Assembly (NCBI RefSeq): GCF_014648395.1
Contig: NZ_BMRA01000012.1
Location: 25,066-89,065 of the forward strand
From: Micromonospora fulviviridis
GTDB taxonomy: Bacteria > Actinomycetota > Actinomycetes > Mycobacteriales > Micromonosporaceae
Reading direction: 5' to 3'
DNA: 64,000 nucleotides
How positions within the stretch are numbered: position 1 is the stretch's first letter; every line of letters begins with the position of its first letter. Made by a program: the position numbers and the translations under genes. Shown piece by piece: positions 34,759-42,827 of this stretch. The notes beneath the pieces are model-generated. The model was not told the DNA's origin and made no database searches. It worked only from the letters and a program-made list of their open reading frames with translations.

Positions 34759-35322
34759 TCAGAGGTAGACCTTGCGCTGGTAGACGGCGTGCGCCCCGGC
34801 CACCCGGTCGAGGAAGAGCAGGCCGGCGCAGTGGTCGATCTCGTGCTGGAGCGCCCGCGCCTCGAACCCGTCGGTGACCAGCCGCACCGGGTCGCCGCTG
34901 CCCGGCAGCACGCCCTCGACCACCAGGCGGCTGGCGCGCTTCACGTCGCCGGTCAGGTCGGGCACCGACATGCAGCCCTCCCGCCCGGCCTTCCAGCGGC
35001 TCGCCTCCACCACCGTGGCGTTGCAGAGCACGAAGGTGCCGTGCACGGTGACCGCCTTCGGGTGCCCGGTCACGTCCACGGCGAACACCTGGGCGCTCAC
35101 CCCGACCTGCGGCGCGGCCAGGCCCACGCAGCCCGGCGACACCCGCATGGTGGCGACCAGGTCCGCGGCGAGTTGGACCACCTCGGCCGAGGTGGGGTCG
35201 ACCGCCGGCCCGGGCCGACTGAGCACCGGATCGGGCGCGGACACCACCGGGCGTACGTCGCCGGCGAGGCCGAGCTTCTCCGGGGTCCAGCCGCCCAGGC
35301 CGGCGTACTCCTCCGCCGTCAC
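34759..35322 (-). CDS. def: Peptide deformylase
   Basis: 187 residues, GTG start. It removes the formyl group from nascent proteins and is metal-dependent. The three family motifs are present: CVGLAAPQVG (motif 1), EGCMSVP (motif 2, with the metal cysteine) and QHEIDHCAG (motif 3, HExxH). The N-terminal extension of about 30 residues is typical of actinobacterial paralogs. The start overlaps the end of the ACT-domain gene by 4 bp (GTGA, 35319-35322), so the two are coupled. Confidence 0.96.
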   Translation of the reverse strand: MTAEEYAGLGGWTPEKLGLAGDVRPVVSAPDPVLSRPGPAVDPTSAEVVQLAADLVATMRVSPGCVGLAAPQVGVSAQVFAVDVTGHPKAVTVHGTFVLCNATVVEASRWKAGREGCMSVPDLTGDVKRASRLVVEGVLPGSGDPVRLVTDGFEARALQHEIDHCAGLLFLDRVAGAHAVYQRKVYL

Positions 35323-35831
35323 AGCAGGTCCGTGTCCGCCGGGCGGAGGCTGACCCCCACGCCCAGCTCGGCAGCGGTACGGGCGAGCCGGCCGGCCACC
35401 TCGTCGGCGCTGCCCGCCGGCAACTCGACCTCGGCGACCACCACGTAGAGCGAACCGGTCAGCCGGGTGCTCAGGTCGGTCACGTTGCCGCCCGCGTCGG
35501 CCAGCACCCGGGTCATCGCCGCCACGATGCCCATCCGGTCCGCGCCGTGCACCGCCATCACGTACGGCTCGCCGGTGGGCTCGGCCTGTCCGTCGGGGGT
35601 GACCGCGCGTACGGTGGCCAGCAGCTGGCCCTCGGCGGCGAGCGGGGCAAGCGCGGCCTCGACGTCGGCGGCGGCCGGGCCCACGCAGATCAGGGTCATC
35701 GCGAAGTGTCCCCGCAACCGGGTCATCGTCGAGTCGGTGAGGTTCGCGCCGAGCCGCGCGAGGACCTCGGCGACGTCGGCCACGATGCCCGGCCGGTCCC
35801 GGCCGATGACGGTGATCGCGAGCTCGTTCAT
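35319..35831 (-). CDS. Double ACT-domain protein (GcvR-like)
   Basis: 170 residues made of two ACT domains: NELAITVIGRDRPGIVADVA (residues 2-21) and VMAVHGADRMGIVAAMTRVL (near 90). ACT domains bind amino acids. The arrangement resembles GcvR, the glycine cleavage repressor protein, and other ligand-sensing proteins without an enzyme domain. Its partner is unknown; the 4-bp overlap with peptide deformylase suggests co-expression. Divergent from mutY, 96 bp between starts. Confidence 0.88.
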   Translation of the reverse strand: MNELAITVIGRDRPGIVADVAEVLARLGANLTDSTMTRLRGHFAMTLICVGPAAADVEAALAPLAAEGQLLATVRAVTPDGQAEPTGEPYVMAVHGADRMGIVAAMTRVLADAGGNVTDLSTRLTGSLYVVVAEVELPAGSADEVAGRLARTAAELGVGVSLRPADTDLL

Positions 35832-35927
35832 CCGGACATTCTGCCCGGTCACCGCCGGTCCGCCGCGACGGCCCGCCCGCCCCGCCCAACCTGCGGGAAA
35901 GGCGCCCGTGACATCATCGGCGACGCC

Positions 35928-36833
35928 ATGTCTGAGCCCACCTTCGCCACCCTGGTCAGCCGGTGGTACGAGCACAACGCCCGCGACCTGCCGTGGCGCG
36001 AGCCGGGTGTCGGCGCCTGGGCGATCCTGGTCAGCGAGGTCATGCTCCAGCAGACGCCGGTGGTCCGGGTGCTGCCCGCCTGGGAGGCGTGGCTGGCCCG
36101 CTGGCCGACCCCGGCCGCGCTGGCCGAGGACAGCCCGGCCGAGGCGATCCGGATGTGGGGCCGCCTCGGCTATCCCCGCCGTGCCGTACGCCTGCGCGAC
36201 TGCGCGGTGGCCATCGTGGAGCGGCACGGCGGCGAGGTGCCGGAGCGGCTCGACCAACTGCTGGCGCTGCCCGGGGTCGGCACGTACACGGCACGGGCGG
36301 TCGCGGCCTTCGCGTACGGGCAGCGGCACCCGGTGGTGGACACCAACGTCCGGCGGGTGGTGTGCCGGGCCATCGCCGGCGAGCCCGACGCCGGACCGGC
36401 CACCCGCCCCGCCGACCTGGTCGCCACCGAGGAGTTGCTGCCGATCGAGCCGGCCGCGGCGGCCCTGGCCAGCGCGGCGTTCATGGAGCTCGGGGCGGTG
36501 GTGTGCACGGCCCGCGCCCCGCGCTGCGCGGTGTGCCCGGTCGAGTCGGTCTGCGCCTGGCGGGCCTCCGGCCAGCCGGCCCCGGCCGGGCCGACCCGCC
36601 GCCCCCAGCGCTACGCGGGCACCGACCGCCAGGTGCGCGGCCTGCTCCTCGCCGTGCTGCGCGACGCTCCCGGGCCGGTGCCGCACCAGCGGCTCGACCA
36701 GGTCTGGCACGACGACGTGCAGCGGGCCCGGGCGCTGGCCGGGCTGGTCACCGACGGCCTGGTGGAGCCGGTCGGTGAGGAGTCCTTCCGGCTGATCGGC
36801 GACGGCCCGCCGGTCCCGCTCCCCCGCCCCTGA
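35928..36833 (+). CDS. mutY: A/G-specific adenine glycosylase
   Basis: 301 residues from ATG at 35928. It excises adenine mispaired with 8-oxoguanine. Catalytic Glu is in SEVMLQQT (near 37), the helix-hairpin-helix is LPGVGTYTARAV (near 112) and the key Asp is in VVDTNVRRV (near 137). The 4Fe-4S loop is Cys-x6-Cys-x2-Cys-x5-Cys near 193-210. The C-terminal 8-oxoG recognition domain is shorter than in E. coli MutY, as usual for actinobacteria. Convergent with clpC across a strong terminator. Confidence 0.96.
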   Translation: MSEPTFATLVSRWYEHNARDLPWREPGVGAWAILVSEVMLQQTPVVRVLPAWEAWLARWPTPAALAEDSPAEAIRMWGRLGYPRRAVRLRDCAVAIVERHGGEVPERLDQLLALPGVGTYTARAVAAFAYGQRHPVVDTNVRRVVCRAIAGEPDAGPATRPADLVATEELLPIEPAAAALASAAFMELGAVVCTARAPRCAVCPVESVCAWRASGQPAPAGPTRRPQRYAGTDRQVRGLLLAVLRDAPGPVPHQRLDQVWHDDVQRARALAGLVTDGLVEPVGEESFRLIGDGPPVPLPRP

Positions 36834-36860
36834 CACACCTGACCTCCGGGCAGGAGAAAA

Positions 36861-36901
36861 GGCGACGGCCCCGGAGGCTTTCGCCTGCCGGGGCCGTCGC
36901 C
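36861..36901. terminator. Bidirectional terminator between mutY and clpC
   Basis: A 14-bp perfect stem GGCGACGGCCCCGG (36861-36874) pairs with 36888-36901; an inner AGGC-TTTC-GCCT stem extends it. The AAAA before and the position between convergent stops fit a two-way terminator. Confidence 0.85.
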
Positions 36902-36920
36902 CTCGATCAGTTGCCCGAAC

Positions 36921-39458
36921 TTACGCGGCGTCGTCCGCGCCCGTGGCGGCGGTGCCGCCGAGGTCCGCCGGGACCGCGTCCGGAACGGCCACCGGCCGGT
37001 CGGCGCCCCGGAAGACGAGCTTGGACTTGTCGATGTTTTCCGGGTCGCCCTCGCAGTCCACCACCACGATCTGACCCGGGGTCAGCTCGTTGAAGAGGAT
37101 CCGCTCGGACAGGTTGTCCTCGATGTCGCGCTGGATCGTGCGACGCAGCGGCCGCGCGCCCAGCACCGGGTCGAAGCCCTTCTTCGCCAGGTACTTCTTG
37201 GCGTTGTCGGTCAGCTCCAGGCCCATGTCCTTGTTCCGGAGCTGCGTCTCGATCCGCTGGATCATGATGTCGACGATCGAGAGGATCTCGTTCTCGCGCA
37301 GCTGGTGGAAGACGATGGTGTCGTCGATCCGGTTCAGGAACTCGGGCCGGAAGTGCTGCTTGAGCTCGTCGTTGACCTTCTGCTTCATCCGGTCGTAGTT
37401 GGACTCGGAGTCCTCAGAGGCCTGGAAGCCCAGCGACACCGCCTTGGCGACGTCCCGCGTGCCGAGGTTGGTGGTCAGGATGATGACCGTGTTCTTGAAG
37501 TCCACGATCCGACCCTGGCCGTCGGTGAGCCGCCCGTCCTCCAGGATCTGGAGGAGCGTGTTGAACACGTCCGGGTGGGCCTTCTCGATCTCGTCGAAGA
37601 GGACCACCGAGAACGGCCGGCGACGCACCTTCTCGGTCAGCTGCCCGCCCTCGTCGTAGCCGACGTAGCCGGGAGGGGCACCCACGAGCCGGGACACCGT
37701 GTACCGGTCGTGGAACTCGGACATGTCCAGCTGGATGAGGGCGTCCTCGCTGCCGAACAGGAACTCGGCGAGCGCCTTGGAGAGCTCGGTCTTACCGACG
37801 CCGGACGGGCCGGCGAAGATGAACGAGCCGGACGGGCGCTTCGGGTCCTTCAGGCCGGCCCGGGTACGCCGGATCGCCTTCGAGACCGCCTTGACCGCGT
37901 CCTCCTGGCCGATGACGCGCTTGTGCAGCTCGTCCTCCATGCGCAGCAGGCGCGAGGTCTCCTCCTCGGTCAGCTTGTAGACCGGGATGCCGGTCCAGTT
38001 GCCGAGCACCTCGGCGATCTGCTCGTCGTCGACCTCGCTGACGACGTCCAGGTCACCGGCCTTCCACTCCTTCTCCCGCTGGGCCTTCTGCCCGAGGAGC
38101 TGCTTCTCCTTGTCGCGGAGCTGCGCGGCCCGCTCGAAGTCCTGCGCGTCGATCGCGGACTCCTTGTCGCGGCGGACCTGGGCGATCCGCTCGTCGAAGT
38201 CGCGCAGGTCTGGCGGCGCGGTCATCCGGCGGATGCGCATCCGGGCGCCGGCCTCGTCGATCAGGTCGATCGCCTTGTCCGGCAGGAAGCGGTCGGAGAT
38301 GTAGCGGTCGGCCAGGGTGGCGGCAGCCACGAGAGCCGCGTCGGTGATGCTCACCCGGTGGTGCGCCTCGTAGCGGTCCCGCAGGCCCTTGAGGATCTCG
38401 ATGGTGTGGGCCAGCGACGGCTCACCCACCTGGATCGGCTGGAAGCGGCGCTCGAGAGCGGCGTCCTTCTCCAGGTGCTTGCGGTACTCGTCGAGGGTGG
38501 TGGCGCCGATGGTCTGCAGCTCGCCACGGGCCAGCATCGGCTTGAGGATGCTGGCGGCGTCGATCGCGCCCTCGGCGGCACCCGCACCCACCAGGGTGTG
38601 GATCTCGTCGATGAACAGGATGATGTCGCCGCGGGTGCGGATCTCCTTGAGCACCTTCTTGAGGCGCTCCTCGAAGTCACCGCGGTAGCGGGAGCCGGCG
38701 ACCAGGGCACCGAGGTCGAGGGTGTAGAGCTGCTTGTCCTTCAGAGTCTCGGGCACCTCGCCCTTGATGATCTTCTGGGACAGGCCCTCCACCACGGCGG
38801 TCTTGCCGACGCCGGGCTCACCGATCAGGACCGGGTTGTTCTTGGTCCGGCGGGAGAGCACCTGCATGACCCGCTCGATTTCCTTCTCGCGCCCGATGAC
38901 CGGGTCGAGCTTGCCCTCGCGGGCGGCCTGGGTCAGGTTCCGGCCGAACTGGTCCAGCACGAGGCTGGTCGACGGCGCGGCCTCGCCCGGCGCGGCGCCC
39001 GCCGCGGCCGGCTCCTTGCCCTGGTAGCCGGAGAGCAGCTGGATCACCTGCTGGCGGACCCGGTTGAGGTCGGCGCCGAGCTTGACCAGCACCTGGGCGG
39101 CGACGCCCTCGCCCTCACGGATCAGGCCGAGCAGGATGTGCTCCGTGCCGATGTAGTTGTGGCCGAGCTGCAGCGCCTCGCGCAGCGACAGCTCCAGCAC
39201 CTTCTTGGCCCGCGGCGTGAACGGGATGTGCCCGCTCGGCGCCTGCTGGCCCTGGCCGATGATCTCCTCGACCTGCTGACGGACGCCCTCCAGGGAGATG
39301 CCGAGGCTCTCCAGGGCCTTTGCCGCGACACCCTCACCCTCGTGGATCAGGCCCAGCAGGATGTGCTCCGTACCGATGTAGTTGTGGTTGAGCATCCGGG
39401 CCTCTTCTTGGGCCAGGACGACAACCCGTCGCGCTCGGTCGGTGAACCGCTCGAACAT
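36921..39458 (-). CDS. clpC: ATP-dependent Clp protease ATPase subunit ClpC
   Basis: 845 residues. It is the unfoldase partner of ClpP. Two N-terminal Clp repeats (HNYIGTEHILLGLIHEGEG and the related repeat near 95), first AAA module with Walker A GEPGVGKT near 216, the UVR-containing middle domain (residues about 420-460), second AAA module with Walker A GPSGVGKT near 553, and a ClpP-docking region near 670-690 are seen. The last 35 residues are an acidic/alanine tail. Single gene with a 484-bp upstream region and GAGGAG ribosome site. Confidence 0.98.
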   Translation of the reverse strand: MFERFTDRARRVVVLAQEEARMLNHNYIGTEHILLGLIHEGEGVAAKALESLGISLEGVRQQVEEIIGQGQQAPSGHIPFTPRAKKVLELSLREALQLGHNYIGTEHILLGLIREGEGVAAQVLVKLGADLNRVRQQVIQLLSGYQGKEPAAAGAAPGEAAPSTSLVLDQFGRNLTQAAREGKLDPVIGREKEIERVMQVLSRRTKNNPVLIGEPGVGKTAVVEGLSQKIIKGEVPETLKDKQLYTLDLGALVAGSRYRGDFEERLKKVLKEIRTRGDIILFIDEIHTLVGAGAAEGAIDAASILKPMLARGELQTIGATTLDEYRKHLEKDAALERRFQPIQVGEPSLAHTIEILKGLRDRYEAHHRVSITDAALVAAATLADRYISDRFLPDKAIDLIDEAGARMRIRRMTAPPDLRDFDERIAQVRRDKESAIDAQDFERAAQLRDKEKQLLGQKAQREKEWKAGDLDVVSEVDDEQIAEVLGNWTGIPVYKLTEEETSRLLRMEDELHKRVIGQEDAVKAVSKAIRRTRAGLKDPKRPSGSFIFAGPSGVGKTELSKALAEFLFGSEDALIQLDMSEFHDRYTVSRLVGAPPGYVGYDEGGQLTEKVRRRPFSVVLFDEIEKAHPDVFNTLLQILEDGRLTDGQGRIVDFKNTVIILTTNLGTRDVAKAVSLGFQASEDSESNYDRMKQKVNDELKQHFRPEFLNRIDDTIVFHQLRENEILSIVDIMIQRIETQLRNKDMGLELTDNAKKYLAKKGFDPVLGARPLRRTIQRDIEDNLSERILFNELTPGQIVVVDCEGDPENIDKSKLVFRGADRPVAVPDAVPADLGGTAATGADDAA

Positions 39459-39942
39459 GCCCTCGTGCTCCTCACGTGCCGTGCGCCTTGATGGTCAGAT
39501 CTCGGCGGGGCCGGTGCGCGGACGTCCGGGACGGGCGTCCGTGCCTCCTTACTCTATCGCCGCGGACCGACTCCGCTGAGGTCGTGTGTCCTCGCGAATG
39601 GCCGTTCACGCGTCGTTTCTGACAACCGTCCGCGCTCAGGAGGTGTTCCGGTACCCCAGCCTGTACGCGCAGAGCGAAATTCGACCGCCGGTGGAAAAGC
39701 CCGGTCGAGGGGCTCGGGGCGGGGGCGTCGGCGCCCGGCCGCGGTCTTCCACAACCTGTGGACAGAATCTCCACCGCCTGTGGACAACTCGCCGGGGGCC
39801 AGGTTTCTTCCCGGGCCGGAGCGCCCTGCGGGGCGGCCGGGCGCGGACCGGACAGACGGCGCAGCCGGGCGGAAACGGGCGACGCCGGCCCGGAGTGGCA
39901 CTCCGGTCCGGCGTCGTGTCGCCCGCTGCGGGGGTCGTCGGG
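39459..39942. other. 484-bp region upstream of clpC, with DnaA-box-like sites
   Basis: No gene is visible. It contains the clpC leader and promoter (a TAGAGT hexamer on the minus strand near 39555 is one possible -10), an AT-richer stretch at 39590-39690, and the pair of DnaA-box-like sites at 39757-39787. An interrupted palindrome with CGCTCTGCGCG near 39667-39680 could be a ClgR-type site, but this match is weak. Confidence 0.5.
39757..39787. promoter_or_regulatory. Two DnaA-box-like sequences 22 bp apart
   Basis: TGTGGACAA at 39779-39787 is the perfect actinobacterial DnaA box (TTGTCCACA on the other strand). TGTGGACAG at 39757-39765 differs at one base and also forms a palindrome TCCACA-ACC-TGTGGA (39748-39762). 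The 22-bp spacing is two helical turns. The dnaA gene is not nearby. Confidence 0.5.
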
Positions 39943-40293
39943 TCAGTGCCCCGCCTTCGCGTGGTACTCGTCCACGATCTCCTGCGGGATGCGCCCCCGG
40001 TCGGAGATGTCCTTGCCGGCCTTCTTGGCCCAGGCCCGGATTGCCTTGTTCTGCTCGCGGTCGGCGGTCGCGCCGCCACGACCGCGCGCGGCCCGGCCAC
40101 CCACGACCACCCCGCCGCGACCGACCTTGGTCCCGTGCGCGATGTACTGCGCGAATACGTCACGCAATTTTTCAGCGTTGGAAGCCGAGAGGTCGATCTC
40201 GTACTGCACACCGTCGAGCGCGAACTTGACGGTCTCGTCAGCGTCCCCGCCGTCCAGGTCATCGACCAGCTTGTGAATGATCTGCTTGGCCAC
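39943..40293 (-). CDS. lsr2: Lsr2 nucleoid-associated protein
   Basis: 116 residues from GTG at 40293 (VAKQIIHKLVDDLDGG), chosen because AAAGGA lies 9 nt upstream; an ATG three codons earlier has no room for that site. Lsr2 is the H-NS-like xenogeneic silencer of actinobacteria. N-terminal oligomerisation domain 1-60, a linker with ARGRGGA, and a C-terminal DNA-binding domain with the minor-groove RGR (DISDRGRIPQEIVDEY). A palindrome lies at its predicted transcription start. Confidence 0.96.
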   Translation of the reverse strand: MAKQIIHKLVDDLDGGDADETVKFALDGVQYEIDLSASNAEKLRDVFAQYIAHGTKVGRGGVVVGGRAARGRGGATADREQNKAIRAWAKKAGKDISDRGRIPQEIVDEYHAKAGH

Positions 40294-40324
40294 GTCCCAC
40301 ATTCCTTTCGAGCAGGGTTGCGCC

Positions 40325-40371
40325 CCTGTAATACAGGAGCACAATAACCCGCCCGCGGCTTGCCTCGTCAA
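40325..40371 (-). promoter_or_regulatory. lsr2 promoter with palindrome at the transcription start
   Basis: Minus strand: -35 TTGACG (40366-40371), 19-bp spacer, -10 TATTGT (40341-40346), then CCTGTA-T-TACAGG (40325-40337), a perfect 6-1-6 palindrome over the predicted +1. The palindrome would suit a repressor. Confidence 0.55.
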
Positions 40372-40405
40372 TAGGATGCGGTAACGACCCGGAGAAGCTT
40401 CTGTG

Positions 40406-41914
40406 CTACTCCGGCCGGACCAACGGGAACAGGATGGTTTCCCGAATTCCCAGGCCGGTCAGCGCCATCAAGAGCCGGTCGATTCCCATTCCCATACCAC
40501 CGGCCGGGGGCATTCCGTACTCCATCGCCCGGAGAAAGTCCTCGTCCAGTCGCATGGCCTCGTCGTCGCCCCGGGCCGCGAGCTGCGCCTGGGCCACCAG
40601 CCGCTCCCGCTGCACCACCGGGTCGACCAGCTCGGAGTACGCGGTGCCCAGCTCGAAGCCGAGCACGTAGAGGTCCCACTTCTCGGCCAGGCCCGGCTCG
40701 CTGCGGTGCGCCCGGGTCAGCGGGCTGGTCTCCTCCGGGTAGTCGCGGACGAAGGTGGGCGCCTGCAGGGACGGGACCACCAACTCCTCGAACAGCTCCT
40801 CGGCCATCTTGCCCGGGCCCCACTTCGGGTCGACGGAGAGGCCGACCTTGTCCGCGTACTCGACCAGGCGGGCCCTTTCGGTGCGGACCGTGACCTCCTC
40901 ACCGAGCGCTTCGGAAAGAACACCGAACAGCGACACCGAGCGCCACTCGCCGCCCAGATCGAACTCGCGGCCGTCGGCGTGGGTGACCACCGTCGAGCCG
41001 GCGACCGCGAGAGCGGCCTGCTGCACGAGATTTCGGGTCAGCTCGGCCATGGTGTTGTAGTCGCCGTACGCCTGGTAGGTCTCGAGCATCGCGAACTCGG
41101 GCGAGTGCGAGGAGTCGATGCCCTCATTACGGAAGTTGCGGTTGATCTCGAAGACCCGGTCGACGCCGCCGACGACCGCCCGCTTGAGAAACAGTTCCGG
41201 CGCGATTCGCAGATACAGATCGGTGTTCAACGCATTGCTGTGGGTCACGAATGGGCGCGCCGCCGCGCCACCGTGCAGCAGCTGGAGCATCGGGGTCTCG
41301 ACCTCGATGTAGTCCTGCGCGTGCAGGGTGTCCCGGAGGCTGCGCACCGCGGCGGCCCGGGTGCGGACCATCTGCCGGGCCTGCGGGCGGACCACCAGGT
41401 CCACGTAGCGCTGGCGGACCCGGGCCTCCTCGCTCAGCGGCTTGTGCGCCACCGGCAGCGGGCGCAGCGCCTTGGCCGTGACCGCCCACTCCTCGACCAG
41501 CACCGACAGCTCGCCGCGCCGGCTGGTGATCACCTCACCGGTCACCCCGACGTGGTCGCCCAGGTCGACCAGGCGCTTCCAGTCGTCCAGCCGCTCGGCG
41601 CCGACCCGGTCCAGGGAGAGCATCGCCTGGAGTTCGGTGCCGTCGCCGTCCCGCAGGGTGGCGAAGCAGAGCTTGCCGGTGTTGCGTACGAAGATCACCC
41701 GGCCGGTGACCGAGACCCGGTCGCCGGTGGCCGTGTCGGTGGGCAGCTCGGCGTACCGCTCGCGGATCTTCGCCAGGGTGCTGGTCCGCGGGAAGCCGAC
41801 CGGGTACGGCTCGACGCCCTCGGCGAGCATCCGGTCCCGCTTCTCCCGGCGGACCTTCATCTGCTCCGGAAGGTCGTCGGCGGGGTCTACTGGCAGGGCG
41901 TTCTGCTCGGTCAC
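40406..41914 (-). CDS. lysS: Lysyl-tRNA synthetase (class II)
   Basis: 502 residues. The N-terminal OB-fold anticodon domain (VSVTGRVIFVRNTGKLCFAT, about 68-87) precedes the class II core with motif 2 (FRNEGIDSSHSPEF near 265) and motif 3 (GMGMGIDRLLM near 478). Enzyme charges tRNA-Lys. GAGGAAG lies before the ATG. The lsr2 start is 112 bp downstream; lysS-lsr2-clpC order is conserved in actinobacteria. Confidence 0.98.
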   Translation of the reverse strand: MTEQNALPVDPADDLPEQMKVRREKRDRMLAEGVEPYPVGFPRTSTLAKIRERYAELPTDTATGDRVSVTGRVIFVRNTGKLCFATLRDGDGTELQAMLSLDRVGAERLDDWKRLVDLGDHVGVTGEVITSRRGELSVLVEEWAVTAKALRPLPVAHKPLSEEARVRQRYVDLVVRPQARQMVRTRAAAVRSLRDTLHAQDYIEVETPMLQLLHGGAAARPFVTHSNALNTDLYLRIAPELFLKRAVVGGVDRVFEINRNFRNEGIDSSHSPEFAMLETYQAYGDYNTMAELTRNLVQQAALAVAGSTVVTHADGREFDLGGEWRSVSLFGVLSEALGEEVTVRTERARLVEYADKVGLSVDPKWGPGKMAEELFEELVVPSLQAPTFVRDYPEETSPLTRAHRSEPGLAEKWDLYVLGFELGTAYSELVDPVVQRERLVAQAQLAARGDDEAMRLDEDFLRAMEYGMPPAGGMGMGIDRLLMALTGLGIRETILFPLVRPE

Positions 41915-41992
41915 GGCACGCTTCCTCAGACGGAGAATTCGGGCGGGGTCAGGCCCCGAGCGTACTCAAGGGCCCGCCGGGTCGTTACGGGA

Positions 41993-41998
41993 TAACCT
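41993..41998 (+). promoter_or_regulatory. -10 hexamer TAACCT before methyltransferase 1
   Basis: TAACCT ends 7 nt before the ATG at 42006, predicting a leaderless mRNA. Confidence 0.45.
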
Positions 41999-42005
41999 GC
42001 CCGCC

Positions 42006-42746
42006 ATGACCGACCCCACTGAGGCCCTCTCGTTCGGCGCCGCCGCGGCCGACTACGACCGCTACCGGCCCCGCTATCCCGAGGCCGCGCTGCGGTGGGC
42101 GCTCGACGACCTCACCCCGCCGGCCCGGACCGTCGACCTGGGCGCCGGCACCGGGATCCTCGCCCGCGGCCTGCTCACCCTCGGGCACGAGGTCACCGCC
42201 GTCGAGCCCGACCCGGGGATGCGCGCCCAGTTCGAGGCCGCCACGCCCGGCGTCGCCGCCCGGGCCGGCAGCGCCGAGTCGGTCCCGCTGCCCGACGGGT
42301 ACGCGGACGCGGTGCTGGTCGGCCAGGCGTACCACTGGTTCGACCGGGAGCGGGCGCACCCGGAGATCGCCCGGGTGCTGCGGGCCGGCGGGATCTTCGC
42401 CGCGGTGTGGAACCTCCGGGACGACCGGGTCGGCTGGGTGACCGAGCTGAACCGGATCGCCGAGATCGGCGACACCGTCGACCACCTCCGCGCCACCGTG
42501 ACCGGCTTCGGTCCCCGGTTCACGGCGCCCGAGTGGGGCGCGTTCGACCACGCCACCACTCTTACCCCGGACGAGCTGCTCGGCATGGTGCGCACCCGCT
42601 CGCACTACCTGACCGCCGCGCCGGACCGGCGCCGCGAGGTCGACGCGGAGCTGCGCGACCTCCTGGCCACCCATCGGGACCTGGCCGGCCGGGACACCGT
42701 CGACCTTCCCTACCGCACCCTGGTCGTCCGGGCCCGGCGCCGCTGA
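42006..42746 (+). CDS. Class I SAM-dependent methyltransferase (copy 1)
   Basis: 246 residues. SFGAAAADYDRYRPRYPEAA opens the family; motif I VDLGAGTGILARGL near 40, the acidic residue in AVEPDPGMRAQ near 63, SAESVPLPDGYADAVLVGQA near 85 and HWFDRERAHPEIARVLRAGG near 107 follow. Substrate is unknown; this branch is often annotated as Methyltransf_11 or UbiE-like. A paralog with very similar sequence follows after 81 bp. The promoter appears leaderless. Confidence 0.9.
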   Translation: MTDPTEALSFGAAAADYDRYRPRYPEAALRWALDDLTPPARTVDLGAGTGILARGLLTLGHEVTAVEPDPGMRAQFEAATPGVAARAGSAESVPLPDGYADAVLVGQAYHWFDRERAHPEIARVLRAGGIFAAVWNLRDDRVGWVTELNRIAEIGDTVDHLRATVTGFGPRFTAPEWGAFDHATTLTPDELLGMVRTRSHYLTAAPDRRREVDAELRDLLATHRDLAGRDTVDLPYRTLVVRARRR

Positions 42747-42814
42747 CCCCACGCGGCCGGGACCCGGGCCGCCCGGGCGCACGCCACCGGCCACCACGCG
42801 GCCGGCCGCCGCAC

Positions 42815-42820
42815 TAGCCT
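42815..42820 (+). promoter_or_regulatory. -10 hexamer TAGCCT before methyltransferase 2
   Basis: TAGCCT ends 7 nt before the ATG at 42828; same leaderless arrangement as the first copy. Confidence 0.45.
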
Positions 42821-42827
42821 CGCCCTC

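Noticed and set aside
37305..39491. A 728-codon plus-strand frame opposite clpC
   Set aside because: Mirror of the highly conserved ClpC coding sequence, no motif of its own.
39667..39680. ClgR operator upstream of clpC
   Set aside because: The match to the consensus I remember has mismatches at key positions, so it is mentioned only as a weak possibility.
39757..39787. Replication origin
   Set aside because: Only two DnaA-box-like sites, no AT-rich unwinding region and no dnaA/dnaN genes nearby.
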